This document shows, piece after piece, positions 7,490-15,985 of a stretch of 64,000 bases of DNA (positions are counted from its first letter, which is position 1; each line of letters opens with the position of its first letter). This DNA comes from Onishia taeanensis (GTDB lineage: Bacteria; Pseudomonadota; Gammaproteobacteria; Pseudomonadales; Halomonadaceae): assembly GCF_003268885.1 (NCBI RefSeq), contig NZ_QLSX01000014.1, positions 17,275 to 81,274 on the forward strand, written 5' to 3'. Both the position numbers and the translations under genes were made by a program. The notes under the pieces were generated by a model. It made no database searches, had not been told where the DNA came from, and saw only the letters and a list, made by a program, of their open reading frames with translations.

Positions 7490-8257
7490 TCAGGTGCAGA
7501 TGTCGGTGCCGAAGTATTCCTCGGACAGGGTGCTGCAGGTGCCGTCGTCACGGACCTGGGTGATGGCTGCATCAATCTTCGTCTTCAGGGCGTCGTCGCC
7601 CTTGCGGATGCCGATGCCCACGCCTTCGCCGTAGGCCTCGTGGCGCGGGGCGGTGGCCTTGATCTCGTAGCCGTCGGCTTCGTCGCGCTCCAGGAACTCG
7701 GTCATGGCGATCTTGTCGGCCAGGATCACGTCCAGGCGGCCGGCCAGTAGATCACGATTGACCTGTTCGGCCTGATCGTAGAGGCGGATGTCGCCGACGT
7801 TGTCGCGCAGGGCGCGACGGGCATAGGTGGCGTTGGTGGTGGCGGACTGCACGCCAAGTACCAGACCGTCCAGGCCTTGCGGAACCTCGAGGGCGAGATC
7901 GTCGGCGGCCACGAAGGCGCCCGGCGTGAAGTAATAGGGCTGGCTGAAGTCGATGACCCGTTGGCGTGCCTTGGTGATCGACATCGAGTTCATGATCATG
8001 TCGATGCGGCCGGATTTCAGCGACGGGATGATGCCGCTCCAGCCGGTGGGGGTGATCTCGCATGCCTCGTCCATGGCCTCGCAGATGGCCATACCCAGCT
8101 CAACCTCGAAGCCGGTCCATTCGCCTGAGGCTGAGGTATAGGTGAAGGGCGGGTAGGGCTCGGCAGAAATGCCGATCTTCAGCGGCTCGGCGGCCTGGGC
8201 CGTCATACTCAGGCCGAGCGTCAGGGCGGCGGCGGTCATCATCAGGGTGCGTTTCAT
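7490..8257 (-). CDS. Periplasmic polar amino-acid binding protein (SBP family 3)
   Basis: A 255-residue protein with a Sec signal peptide (MKRTLMMTAAALTLGLSM, cleavage after TAQA). The mature part has the SBP_bac_3 fold signature: ISAEPYPPFTY, GFEVELGMAICEAM, SLKSGRIDMIMNSMSIT and IDFSQPYYFTP. This resembles lysine/arginine/ornithine and octopine/nopaline binding proteins. It is the ligand-capturing component of the importer encoded by its neighbours. Confidence 0.9.
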   Translation of the reverse strand: MKRTLMMTAAALTLGLSMTAQAAEPLKIGISAEPYPPFTYTSASGEWTGFEVELGMAICEAMDEACEITPTGWSGIIPSLKSGRIDMIMNSMSITKARQRVIDFSQPYYFTPGAFVAADDLALEVPQGLDGLVLGVQSATTNATYARRALRDNVGDIRLYDQAEQVNRDLLAGRLDVILADKIAMTEFLERDEADGYEIKATAPRHEAYGEGVGIGIRKGDDALKTKIDAAITQVRDDGTCSTLSEEYFGTDICT

Positions 8258-8323
8258 TGTGGTCTCCTTGGCTTTTTAAAGCTCTTGTGGGTCTTGCATC
8301 AGGGGGGTGTGACATCGGCGCTG

Positions 8324-9127
8324 CTAGCAAACGGTCGGTGCCACGAAGTGACGACAGCGCTCGTGATCGCTGTCCTCGAAGACATCGCTCGGGGTGCCGG
8401 CGACGCCGACGACACCGCGATCGAGAAATACCACCTGGTCGGATACATCTCGGGCGAAGGCCATCTCATGGGTCACCAGCACCATGGTGCGTCCTTCGTC
8501 GGCCAGGCCGCGGATGACGCTGAGTACCTCGCTGACCCGCTCCGGGTCCAGCGCCGACGTCGGCTCATCGAACAACAGCAGCCGCGGTTCCATGGCCAGC
8601 GCGCGGGCGATCGCTACCCGCTGCTGCTGGCCGCCGGAAAGATAGGCCGGATAGCTGTCGCGTTTGTCGGCCATGCCGACCCGCTCCAGGTAGTGTTCGG
8701 CGAGGGCATTGGCGCGACGCCGTGACAGGCCCTTGACCCGCATCGGGGCCTCGGTGACGTTGCCAAGCACCGTGAAATGGGGCCAGAGGTTGAACTGCTG
8801 GAAGACCATGCTGACCTTGGCGCGCAGCCGCTGCAGCTGGCGCCTGTCGAGGCCGACGACGTCGCCCTTGGGGTTGCGGTCGAAGCGAATGGCTTCATCG
8901 GCAATCGCTAGTTCGCCGAGGTTGGGGCGCTCCAGCAGGTTGAGACAGCGCAGCAGGGTGCTCTTGCCCGAGCCGCTGGCGCCGATGATGGAGGTGACGC
9001 TGCCCTCGGGGACCTCGAGGGAGACGTCGCGCAGCACCTCGAGATCGCCGTAGCGCTTGACGAGGTGGCGGGCCTCTACCGCTAGCGTGCTAGAGGCCGA
9101 CGGAGTGACGTGTAGCGATGATGTCAT
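8324..9127 (-). CDS. Polar amino-acid ABC transporter ATPase (HisP/ArtP type)
   Basis: A 267-residue ATPase with Walker A GASGSGKST, Q-loop FQQFNLWPHFT, signature LSGGQQQR, Walker B LLLFDEPTSALDPE and switch His in VTHEM. The FQQFNLWPH stretch is typical of the polar amino-acid uptake subfamily. The ATG at 9127 lies eight bases after the aruH stop; a longer start at 9163 would overlap aruH. It energises the adjacent permease pair. Confidence 0.92.
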   Translation of the reverse strand: MTSSLHVTPSASSTLAVEARHLVKRYGDLEVLRDVSLEVPEGSVTSIIGASGSGKSTLLRCLNLLERPNLGELAIADEAIRFDRNPKGDVVGLDRRQLQRLRAKVSMVFQQFNLWPHFTVLGNVTEAPMRVKGLSRRRANALAEHYLERVGMADKRDSYPAYLSGGQQQRVAIARALAMEPRLLLFDEPTSALDPERVSEVLSVIRGLADEGRTMVLVTHEMAFARDVSDQVVFLDRGVVGVAGTPSDVFEDSDHERCRHFVAPTVC

Positions 9128-9134
9128 AGGCGAT

Positions 9135-10343
9135 TCACTCTGCAGTGGAAAGAGCAGCGGCATCTTCCCGCGCCGCTTCGGCGCAGCGCGCCAGACGCTG
9201 GCTGGCCGTGCGCAGACGTTCTTCGTCGACGGTCAGGCTCAGGCGCACGAAGCCGGCAGCGGAGGGGCCGAAGGCCTCCCCCGACAGCACCGACACGCCC
9301 TCGTCGTCGAGCAGGCGGTCGGCGAAGGTCTGGGAAGAAAGCCCGGTAGCGCGCACGTCGATCATCAGGAACATGCCCGCCGCCGGGGTGATGACGTCGA
9401 TGGCCGAGCAGTTGGCGAGTGCGGCGCATACGGCGTCGCGACGCGCCCGGTAGGTCTCGCGCATCAGCTCGCGCTCGGGAAGATCCTGACTGAGGGCATC
9501 GCGAGCGGCGTCCTGGATGAACTCCGGGCAGCCATAGAGCATGCAAAGCGCCAGGTTGGCCATATGGTCGATCAGCTTCTGCGGGCCGAGCACCCAGCCC
9601 AGCCGCCAGCCGGTCATGGCATGGGACTTGGAGAGGCTGTCGATGACCACGGTGCGGTCGGCCATGACGGGCAGGCTCGCGGCGCAGATGTGTTCGCCCT
9701 CGAAGACCAGCTCGGCGTAGACCTCATCGGAGATCAGCCATAGGTCATGGCGATGGCACAGCGCGGCAATGGCGGCCCAGGATTTGGCGTCGATCAGCTG
9801 GCCGGTGGGGTTGTGGGGGCTGTTGAGCATGATCGCCCGGGTGCGCGGGGTGATCGCGGCCTCGATGTCGGCGACATCCAGGCGGAAGTCGTCGTCGCCG
9901 CGCAGCGGAATGTGCACCATGCGGGCGCCGGTTGAGCGCAGCACGGCTTCATAGGTGACGTAGCTCGGCTCGGGGACGATCACCTCGTCGTCGGGGTCGA
10001 GCAGGCACTGGGCGGTGGCATAGAGGCCGCACTGGGCACCCGCCATGACGATCAGCTGATCCGGTGTGGCATTGACGCCGTGGGCGCGATACCGCGCGGC
10101 GATGGCCTCGCGCAGGTCCTGCTTGCCCTGAACGTCGGGATAATGGGTGGCGCCGCCGCGCAGGCTCGCCACTGCACTCTCGACGATCGGTGCCGGGGTC
10201 GCGAAGTCCGGGTCGCCCACCGACAGCACCGTGATGTCCTCGCCGGCGGCCTTGCGCGCCAGCGCCCGGTTGTGGATATCCCAGGCGGCGGCGCCTTCGC
10301 CGGCAATACGCTCGGTCAGGCGGGAGAATCGCATCGCCGTCAT
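9135..10343 (-). CDS. aruH: Arginine:pyruvate transaminase, class I/II aminotransferase
   Basis: A 402-residue PLP enzyme. The N-terminus (RIAGEGAAAWDIHNRAL) and internal segments such as MAGAQCGLYATAQCLL, LNSPHNPTGQ, DSLSKSHAMTGWRLGW (PLP lysine) and LCMLYGCPEFIQDAA closely follow Pseudomonas aeruginosa AruH as remembered. AruH transfers the alpha-amino group of L-arginine to pyruvate, giving 2-ketoarginine and alanine, the first step of the arginine transaminase pathway. The start codon overlaps the stop of the upstream gene (ATGA), showing tight operon packing, and aruI is two genes upstream. Confidence 0.82.
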   Translation of the reverse strand: MTAMRFSRLTERIAGEGAAAWDIHNRALARKAAGEDITVLSVGDPDFATPAPIVESAVASLRGGATHYPDVQGKQDLREAIAARYRAHGVNATPDQLIVMAGAQCGLYATAQCLLDPDDEVIVPEPSYVTYEAVLRSTGARMVHIPLRGDDDFRLDVADIEAAITPRTRAIMLNSPHNPTGQLIDAKSWAAIAALCHRHDLWLISDEVYAELVFEGEHICAASLPVMADRTVVIDSLSKSHAMTGWRLGWVLGPQKLIDHMANLALCMLYGCPEFIQDAARDALSQDLPERELMRETYRARRDAVCAALANCSAIDVITPAAGMFLMIDVRATGLSSQTFADRLLDDEGVSVLSGEAFGPSAAGFVRLSLTVDEERLRTASQRLARCAEAAREDAAALSTAE

Positions 10344-11284
10344 AGGCTGGCCTCCACCGCCGTCAGGGCGTCGTGGCCGTCACGGGTCTCGACGCCCTCG
10401 AGGAAGGCGGCCACGCGCTCGGGGTGGTCGGCCAGCCAGTCATGGGCCACGACGTCGAGGTCGCGTTCCTGAAGGCTGTAGGCGCTGATGAACTCGCTCT
10501 GCTCATCGGCCGAGAACACGAACTGATCGAGTAGCTGGGTGAGGTTCGGGTTGGCCTCGGCGTAGGCCTTGGAAACGATGGTCTTGACGTCGCTGCGGCC
10601 GTTGTCGGGGCCGAAGACGCCTTGCGGATCGTCGAGGATGCGGGTGTCGTATTCCGGCACCATCCAGTGCGGCGTCCAGCCGTAATACAGCACCCACTTC
10701 TGCTCTGCCACGGCGGATTTGACCATGGACAGCATGCCCGGCGTCGAGGAGGCCGCGATATCCCAGTCGCCAAGACCGTAGGTATTGGCGCTGATGGCGC
10801 CGTCGAGCATGTCGGTGACCGTGGAACCACTCTCGATGCTGAAGATGCGGTTGTCGAAGCGCTCTGCCACGTCTGGGTCGGCCAGCTGCTCGGCACTGGT
10901 GATGCCGGCCTCATACACGTAGCCCGGTACGGCGAAGCCCATGCGGGCGCCGTTGACGTTGTTGCCAAGATCGACGATGGCGCCGGCCTGCATGGCGGCG
11001 TCGTAGCTCTCCTGCTGCGCGGGCAGCCAGCCGGCCAGGAAAGCATCGCTGTCGCCGGTTTGCAGGGTGTTGTAGCCCACTGTCGAGCTGAGTTCCTGGA
11101 TCTCGATGGTATAGCCCAGCGGCTTGATGAGCTGCGAGAAAATCTCACTCTTGACGGTCACGCCCGGCCAGGGCGGTACCACCAGGCTGAGGGTGTCGTC
11201 CCGGTCGGTGTTGGTGTCGGCGAGGGCGGGGCCGGCCAGGGCCAGGCTCGCGAGCAGGGTCAGGGTGCTGCGTGACGACTTCAT
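10340..11284 (-). CDS. Glycine betaine/carnitine-type substrate-binding protein (OpuAC/ProX family), orphan
   Basis: A 314-residue protein with signal peptide MKSSRSTLTLLASLALAGPA. The mature part is OpuAC-like: PPWPGVTVKSEIFSQL, DAFLAGWLPAQQESYD, GYVYEAGITS, and YYGWTPHWM, whose aromatic residues are of the kind that cage trimethylammonium groups. The ATG at 11284 has AAGGAG ten bases upstream. No betaine-type permease or ATPase gene is adjacent, so it probably docks to a transporter encoded elsewhere, as Pseudomonas CaiX/BetX do with CbcWV. It is related to the protein at 43842-44789. Confidence 0.8.
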   Translation of the reverse strand: MKSSRSTLTLLASLALAGPALADTNTDRDDTLSLVVPPWPGVTVKSEIFSQLIKPLGYTIEIQELSSTVGYNTLQTGDSDAFLAGWLPAQQESYDAAMQAGAIVDLGNNVNGARMGFAVPGYVYEAGITSAEQLADPDVAERFDNRIFSIESGSTVTDMLDGAISANTYGLGDWDIAASSTPGMLSMVKSAVAEQKWVLYYGWTPHWMVPEYDTRILDDPQGVFGPDNGRSDVKTIVSKAYAEANPNLTQLLDQFVFSADEQSEFISAYSLQERDLDVVAHDWLADHPERVAAFLEGVETRDGHDALTAVEASL

Positions 11285-11354
11285 GCGTAGACGTCTCCTT
11301 ATCGTTGTTGTGAGCCGGCAATGCCGGCCCATGGCGGTTCGAGGCCCCGGGGCG

Positions 11355-12977
11355 TTAGAGCGACGCGGCCCAGGCGGCGGCATCGACCTCAATGATCAGC
11401 GGGCTTGCGGCGTCGTCGAGCCGGCCCAGGGCGTCGTGCAGGCTCGCCGGGTCGGTCACGCTGAGGTAGCGGCAGGCATAGGCCTCGGCCAGGGCACGGA
11501 AGTCTGGCGCGGCCAGGTCCACGCCCAGGTGCGGGATGTCGCTTAGCGACATGTAGCGGCGAATCTCGTCATAGCCGTCGTTGTTCCAGATCACCACGGC
11601 GACCGGCCGGCCAAGGTCGCGGGCGGTGCCAAGCTCGCCGAGCACGAACTGCAGGCCGCCATCGCCGACCAGGGCGACCACCGGCAGGTCGGGCCGTGCC
11701 GTGGCGGCGCCAAGGGCGGCGGGCAGGCCGTAGCCGAGGGTGCCGAAGCCGGTCGCGGCGTTGAACCAGCGGCGCGGGGCCGGCATCGAGGCCAGGAAGT
11801 TGCCGGCATAGACCGGGCCCGTGGAATCGCCGACCACGATGGCGTCGGGCAGCGCCGCGCGCAGGGTGGCGTAGAGCGGCACATAGGGCGCGAGCTCCTG
11901 GTCGTCGGCGAGGGCCAGCGCGCCGCGCACCTCGTCGGCCCGGTCGGCGCCATTGCGGGCAGAAGCATGCTGCACAGAGGCATCGGCCGGCTGCTGACTC
12001 AACTGACTGAAAAGTCCGCGCATGGCCTGGCCGGCCTCGGCGAGCATGGCCAGGTCCGCCGCCTGGTTGCGGCCCAACTGCTGGGGGTCGATATCGACCC
12101 GGATCAGGCGGCCATCGAGCCGGAAACCGCCGTCGAATACCAGGTCGTAGTCGGTCTCGCCGATCTCGGTGCCCAGCGCCAGCACCACGTCGGCCTCGGC
12201 GGCCAGCCGCCGAGCGGCAGGCAGGCTTATGGTGGCGCCCAGATCCAGCGGGTGATCCTGACCCAATACGCCCTTGGCGTTGATGGTGGTGAAGGCCGGG
12301 GCATCGAGGCGTTCGACCAGTGCCTGAGCCGCCTCGGGAGCGGCGACGGTGCCGCCGCCGAGCAGCACCAGCGGGCGTTCGGCGTTGGCGAGCCAGTCGG
12401 CGGCCAATGCCAGGGCCTCCGGCGCCGGGGCCGGCGGAAAGACGTGCGCCGGGGAGGGCGAGCCCTCAGGCATCGGTGTTGCCATCACATCGAGCGGGAT
12501 CTCGATATGCACCGGGCCCGGGCGGGCGCTCGCGAACACCGCGAAGGCGCGAGCCAGCACTTCTGGCAGTGCCGTCGGCTCATGCAGGGTGTGGCTGAAC
12601 ACGCTGACGCCAGACAGCGTCTCGCCCTGATGGGGCATCTCGTGAAGCCGCCCCTGGCCGCGGCCCAGGCTGGCGCGTTGGTTGACGCTCGAGATGACGA
12701 GCATCGGCACCGAGTCGGCCAGCGCCTGACCCATGGCGGTGGCGATGTTGGTCATGCCGGGCCCGCTGATGATGAAGCAGGCCGCCGGCTTGCCGCTGGC
12801 GCGGGCGTAGCCGTCGGCCATGAAACCGGCGCCCTGTTCATGGCGTGGCGTGATGTGGGCAAGCCCGCTGGTGCCCAGGGCGCGATACAGTTCGATGGTA
12901 TGCACGCCGGGGATGCCGAAGGCAGTGTCGACGCCGTAGGCCTCGAGCAGGGCGACGAGTTGCTGGGCACAGGTCAT
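11355..12977 (-). CDS. aruI: 2-Ketoarginine (5-guanidino-2-oxopentanoate) decarboxylase, ThDP enzyme
   Basis: A 540-residue thiamine-diphosphate enzyme with the full pyruvate-decarboxylase/ALS layout. The N-terminal pyrimidine domain has FGIPGVHTIELYRAL, the activating Glu in PRHEQGAGFMADGYARASG, and ISGPGMTNIATAMGQA. A middle TPP-enzyme domain follows, then a C-terminal domain with GDGGLQFVLGELGT and NNDGYDEIRRYM. The N-terminal motifs match P. aeruginosa AruI as remembered. It would convert 2-ketoarginine to 4-guanidinobutyraldehyde and CO2. The start overlaps the HD gene stop by four bases. Substrate is supported mainly by the aruH homologue nearby. Confidence 0.78.
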   Translation of the reverse strand: MTCAQQLVALLEAYGVDTAFGIPGVHTIELYRALGTSGLAHITPRHEQGAGFMADGYARASGKPAACFIISGPGMTNIATAMGQALADSVPMLVISSVNQRASLGRGQGRLHEMPHQGETLSGVSVFSHTLHEPTALPEVLARAFAVFASARPGPVHIEIPLDVMATPMPEGSPSPAHVFPPAPAPEALALAADWLANAERPLVLLGGGTVAAPEAAQALVERLDAPAFTTINAKGVLGQDHPLDLGATISLPAARRLAAEADVVLALGTEIGETDYDLVFDGGFRLDGRLIRVDIDPQQLGRNQAADLAMLAEAGQAMRGLFSQLSQQPADASVQHASARNGADRADEVRGALALADDQELAPYVPLYATLRAALPDAIVVGDSTGPVYAGNFLASMPAPRRWFNAATGFGTLGYGLPAALGAATARPDLPVVALVGDGGLQFVLGELGTARDLGRPVAVVIWNNDGYDEIRRYMSLSDIPHLGVDLAAPDFRALAEAYACRYLSVTDPASLHDALGRLDDAASPLIIEVDAAAWAASL

Positions 12978-13561
12978 GGCGCTGTCGCCTCCTCGCGGAT
13001 CGCCGGCAGGCCGCCGAACGGGTCTCGGTTCAGCACGCGCTCGACCATCGGCACGAAGTGGTCAAGCGGCAGGGTGTCGTAGTCGGGGTCGAAGCTGGCC
13101 TGATCCCAGTCGTCGCAGAAGCGCACCGTGCGCGCATAGGCGGGATGGTCCGCAAATTGCTCGCGTGCGTGGCGATCCAGGCCGAAGAAGTGGCGGTAGT
13201 GATAACCCTGAAAGAGCTCGTGGTGGCGAATCATCCAGGTGTTCAACGGGTCGATGAACGGCTCGAGAATCCCGGCCGCGATCTCGGCATGGTTGGCCGG
13301 CGACAGGTCGTCGCCGATGTCATGCAGCAGGGCGCAGACCACCATTTCCTCGTCGGCACCGTCGCGCAGTGCCCGAGTGGCGGTCTGCAGGCTGTGTTCA
13401 AAGCGATCCACCGGATAGCCGTGAGTGTCGCCTGCCAGGCGGTGAAGGTGCTCGAGCACCCGCCGCGGGGCGTCGGCCACGTAGTCGCGAAAGCGATCAT
13501 CGATCAGCGCCCACTCGTCGCGGCGGGCTTCACCGAAATGCCGGAAGCTGGCCTTTATCAT
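12974..13561 (-). CDS. HD-domain oxygenase, TmpB/PhnZ-like
   Basis: A 195-residue HD-domain protein: FEHSLQTATRA (His56), LLHDIGDD (His80-Asp81), a later RHHELF pair (His113/114) and FCDDWDQASFD near residue 150. The order of metal ligands fits the mixed-valent di-iron oxygenase branch (PhnZ, TmpB) rather than HD phosphohydrolases. It overlaps by four bases the 2-oxoglutarate dioxygenase gene upstream, the same pair found in 2-(trimethylammonio)ethylphosphonate degradation (TmpA then TmpB, yielding glycine betaine and phosphate). Assignment is from family and gene pairing; another substrate is possible in this arginine-rich context. Confidence 0.6.
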   Translation of the reverse strand: MIKASFRHFGEARRDEWALIDDRFRDYVADAPRRVLEHLHRLAGDTHGYPVDRFEHSLQTATRALRDGADEEMVVCALLHDIGDDLSPANHAEIAAGILEPFIDPLNTWMIRHHELFQGYHYRHFFGLDRHAREQFADHPAYARTVRFCDDWDQASFDPDYDTLPLDHFVPMVERVLNRDPFGGLPAIREEATAP

Positions 13562-14709
13562 GCGGCCTCCTCGGCGCTGGCCAGCTGCTGGCGCAGCACC
13601 AGACGGCGGCTGGCGGTGCTGTCGCGATCCACGTAGCCCTGGCGCAGGTGGCGCACGCCGCCGGCCAGCTCGAAGGCGCGACGACCGTGCAGCAGGCGGT
13701 AGTTGTCCATGATCAGCATCTGGCCCGGATCGAGCTTGAGGTTCAGGGTCAGCTCGTCGGAGGTGATCAGCTGGTAGAAGGCCTGACGGGCGGCGTAGTA
13801 GCGCGCCAGTTCCTCGGCGGGCAGTGCCTCGACGCGCTCGGTACGATTGCTGTAGCGCACGCGGAAAATGCGCCCCTGGCTGTCGAGTTCGATCAGCGGT
13901 CCCTCGCTCTCAAGCCAGGTGGTCGCGTCGCGGTAGCGGAAGCCCGGCGAAACCCGGGTCAGGCAGTCGAAGGCCGCCGGGTCGCGCTCACGAAGCAGCT
14001 GGGCCGCCCGGTAGCCGTCGGCCAGGGTGCTGTCGCCGCCGTCGGCGGCATTGGTCAGGCAGTGCAGCCAGATATAGCCGGGAATCGGGTCGCGATAGGG
14101 GTTGTCGGTATGCGGTTCCAGGCCGCGCTGGGTCATGGTCAGGTCATAGGCATTGGCCACCGATTTGACGTCGGCAATGCCGCCCCAGTTGGTGCGGCGC
14201 AGCGGCCCGACACGCTCCATAAGCGCCTGCATGCCATCCTCTTCGGTGGGCACACCGGAGACCACGACGAAGCCGTTGCGATGCAGCCCCTCGAGCATCT
14301 CGAGCAGGGCGGCATCGTCGTCGATGGCGGCAGCGAAGTCGGCATGGTGTGGCTTGGCCCGTTGCGCATCCCACAGCAGGCGTCCCGGGGCGACGAGGTC
14401 ATCGGCGCTGGCGCGGTCACTGCCTTGGCGACTGTCGCCGAGCAGCGCGTCCAGCGGGAAGTGAACGTGGTGACCATCGCTGAAGCGCAGGGCCAGGGCA
14501 TCGTCGACCAGCTCGGCGCGCTCCAGGGCCAGGTCGAGCGGCAGCTCGGCGGCCTCGATCAGCCGCTGGCCGGTGAGAGGGTCCAGCGTCTCGGCATCGG
14601 GCGCCCGTTCTCGCAGCCATAGGGCCGCGAATTCGCGGGGCTGTGCGTCGATGTCGAGGAGCAGGCGCTGTCCGTCGGCGGACAGCGTTGCCTTGGCGCT
14701 TGTGGTCAT
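13558..14709 (-). CDS. Fe(II)/2-oxoglutarate dioxygenase, gamma-butyrobetaine hydroxylase superfamily, TmpA-like
   Basis: A 383-residue protein with a small N-terminal DUF971-like domain (ALWLRERAPDAETLDP) followed by a TauD-fold domain. The iron triad is visible as His200-x-Asp202 in EPHTDNPYRDP and the distal His in YRLLHGRRAF; a 2-oxoglutarate-binding Arg follows in RHLRQGYVDRD. The HTDNPYRDPIPG motif resembles TmpA as remembered more than classical gamma-butyrobetaine hydroxylase. First gene of the long minus-strand operon, divergent from the GlxA-type regulator. Likely hydroxylates a trimethylammonium compound; the HD partner supports the phosphonate reading. Confidence 0.65.
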   Translation of the reverse strand: MTTSAKATLSADGQRLLLDIDAQPREFAALWLRERAPDAETLDPLTGQRLIEAAELPLDLALERAELVDDALALRFSDGHHVHFPLDALLGDSRQGSDRASADDLVAPGRLLWDAQRAKPHHADFAAAIDDDAALLEMLEGLHRNGFVVVSGVPTEEDGMQALMERVGPLRRTNWGGIADVKSVANAYDLTMTQRGLEPHTDNPYRDPIPGYIWLHCLTNAADGGDSTLADGYRAAQLLRERDPAAFDCLTRVSPGFRYRDATTWLESEGPLIELDSQGRIFRVRYSNRTERVEALPAEELARYYAARQAFYQLITSDELTLNLKLDPGQMLIMDNYRLLHGRRAFELAGGVRHLRQGYVDRDSTASRRLVLRQQLASAEEAA

Positions 14710-14912
14710 GGCGATGAATCTCCGGGTAATGCTGAGAGCCTGTTCCTGAGGCTCCTGGGGCGATGTGCTGTACAGATGTGCTGTGGCAGATGCGCTGAGG
14801 CGTCATTAGCTCCGTGGCCAGCGGCACCGATGACGCGACTCGCTTTACCCTAGCGGCAGACCGGCCATAGAATTGAACTAAATTAGCCATAAGATTGATA
14901 TTTTTGGTCAAT
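14710..14912. promoter_or_regulatory. Divergent promoter region between the dioxygenase operon and its regulator
   Basis: About 200 bp separate the two divergent starts. The half nearest the regulator is AT-rich (14875-14912) and holds short direct and inverted TTAGCCAT/TATGGC-like elements around the AATTAGCCATAAG stretch. That is a plausible site for AraC-type binding and for promoters. No single promoter can be assigned with certainty. Confidence 0.4.
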
Positions 14913-15917
14913 ATGAATGACTACTCAGAGGCTTGGCCGTATCCGCGTCCGGATTCGCCGCCGCTGCTCTCGCCCGAGCAGGCCGAGCAAACCCTGGACG
15001 TCTGGCTGGTGCCCAAGTTCTCGATGCTGACGCTGTTCTGCATGCTGGAGCCGCTGCGCGTCGCCAACCGTTTTGGTCGAAACCTATTTGCCTGGCGACT
15101 GCGCTCGATGGATGGCCAAGGCGTGGTGGCGAGCAACGGCGTCTGCATCGAGGTAAACGGCGATCTGGCCTCGGTGCCTGACGATGCCCACCTGATGGTG
15201 GTGTCGTCCTACGAGGCAGAGGCGGTGGTCACGGCCCGGGAGCGAGCCGTGTTGCGCCGCTTGGCGGCCCATGGTGGGTGGTTGGGCGGCTTGGATACCG
15301 CGCCCTTCATCCTGGCGCGGGCGGGGGTGCTGGAGGGCTGCCGGGTGGCGCTGCACTGGGAAAGTGTGCCGGCCTTTCGTCGCGAGTTTCCGCAGCTACG
15401 GGTCAGCCGTGAGCGCTTCGAAGCCGATGCCACGCGACAGACGGGGGCCGGGGGCACTGCCGGCATCGATATGATGCTGGACCGTATCGCTCGCGATTAT
15501 GGCCCGGCGCTAGCCGACGCCGTGGGGCGCCAGCTGGTGCACCATCGCCATGAGGCGTCGTCCGACGATGAGCAGCAGGTGCGCTATGCGGGGCTGCCGC
15601 GCAGTGTGGTCAAGAGCCTGGCGGTGATGGAGGCCAACCTGGCCCAGGCGCTGCCGATTCCGGAGATCTGCCGGATGGTGGGACAGTCGCAGCGCCAGCT
15701 TGCGCGGCTGTTCCTGGCGCACTTTGGTGAGACGCCCAAGCAGTGCTATCTGGGCATGCGTCTGGACCGGGCGCAGCGTCTGCTCGCCGGCAGCCATTGC
15801 CGGGTCACCGAAGCGGCAATGGCCACTGGCTTCCAGCAGCTGACGCATTTTTCCCGCGCCTATCGCGCCCGTTTCAGCGAGACGCCCAGCCAGACCGCCG
15901 CCCGGGGACCGGGCTAA
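14913..15917 (+). CDS. GlxA-family AraC-type transcriptional regulator
   Basis: A 334-residue regulator. The N-terminal DJ-1/PfpI-like domain (roughly 25-190) runs from FSMLTLFCMLEPLRVANRFG to GGWLGGLDTAPFILARAGVL and CRVALHWESVPAF. A C-terminal AraC DNA-binding domain (about 235-330) carries EANLAQALPIPEICRMVGQS and MATGFQQLTHFSRAYRARF. It belongs to the GbdR/CdhR/ArgR group that senses betaine, carnitine or arginine. Divergent from the dioxygenase operon, which it most likely activates. The ATG at 14913 is chosen over a TTG at 14895. Confidence 0.85.
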   Translation: MNDYSEAWPYPRPDSPPLLSPEQAEQTLDVWLVPKFSMLTLFCMLEPLRVANRFGRNLFAWRLRSMDGQGVVASNGVCIEVNGDLASVPDDAHLMVVSSYEAEAVVTARERAVLRRLAAHGGWLGGLDTAPFILARAGVLEGCRVALHWESVPAFRREFPQLRVSRERFEADATRQTGAGGTAGIDMMLDRIARDYGPALADAVGRQLVHHRHEASSDDEQQVRYAGLPRSVVKSLAVMEANLAQALPIPEICRMVGQSQRQLARLFLAHFGETPKQCYLGMRLDRAQRLLAGSHCRVTEAAMATGFQQLTHFSRAYRARFSETPSQTAARGPG

Positions 15918-15985
15918 GCCTCCTCAGCCCTGTGCCAGCCTCTTTCGCCAGGACGTTTGTCTCAGGGCTCTTCTTTCCGGACGTA

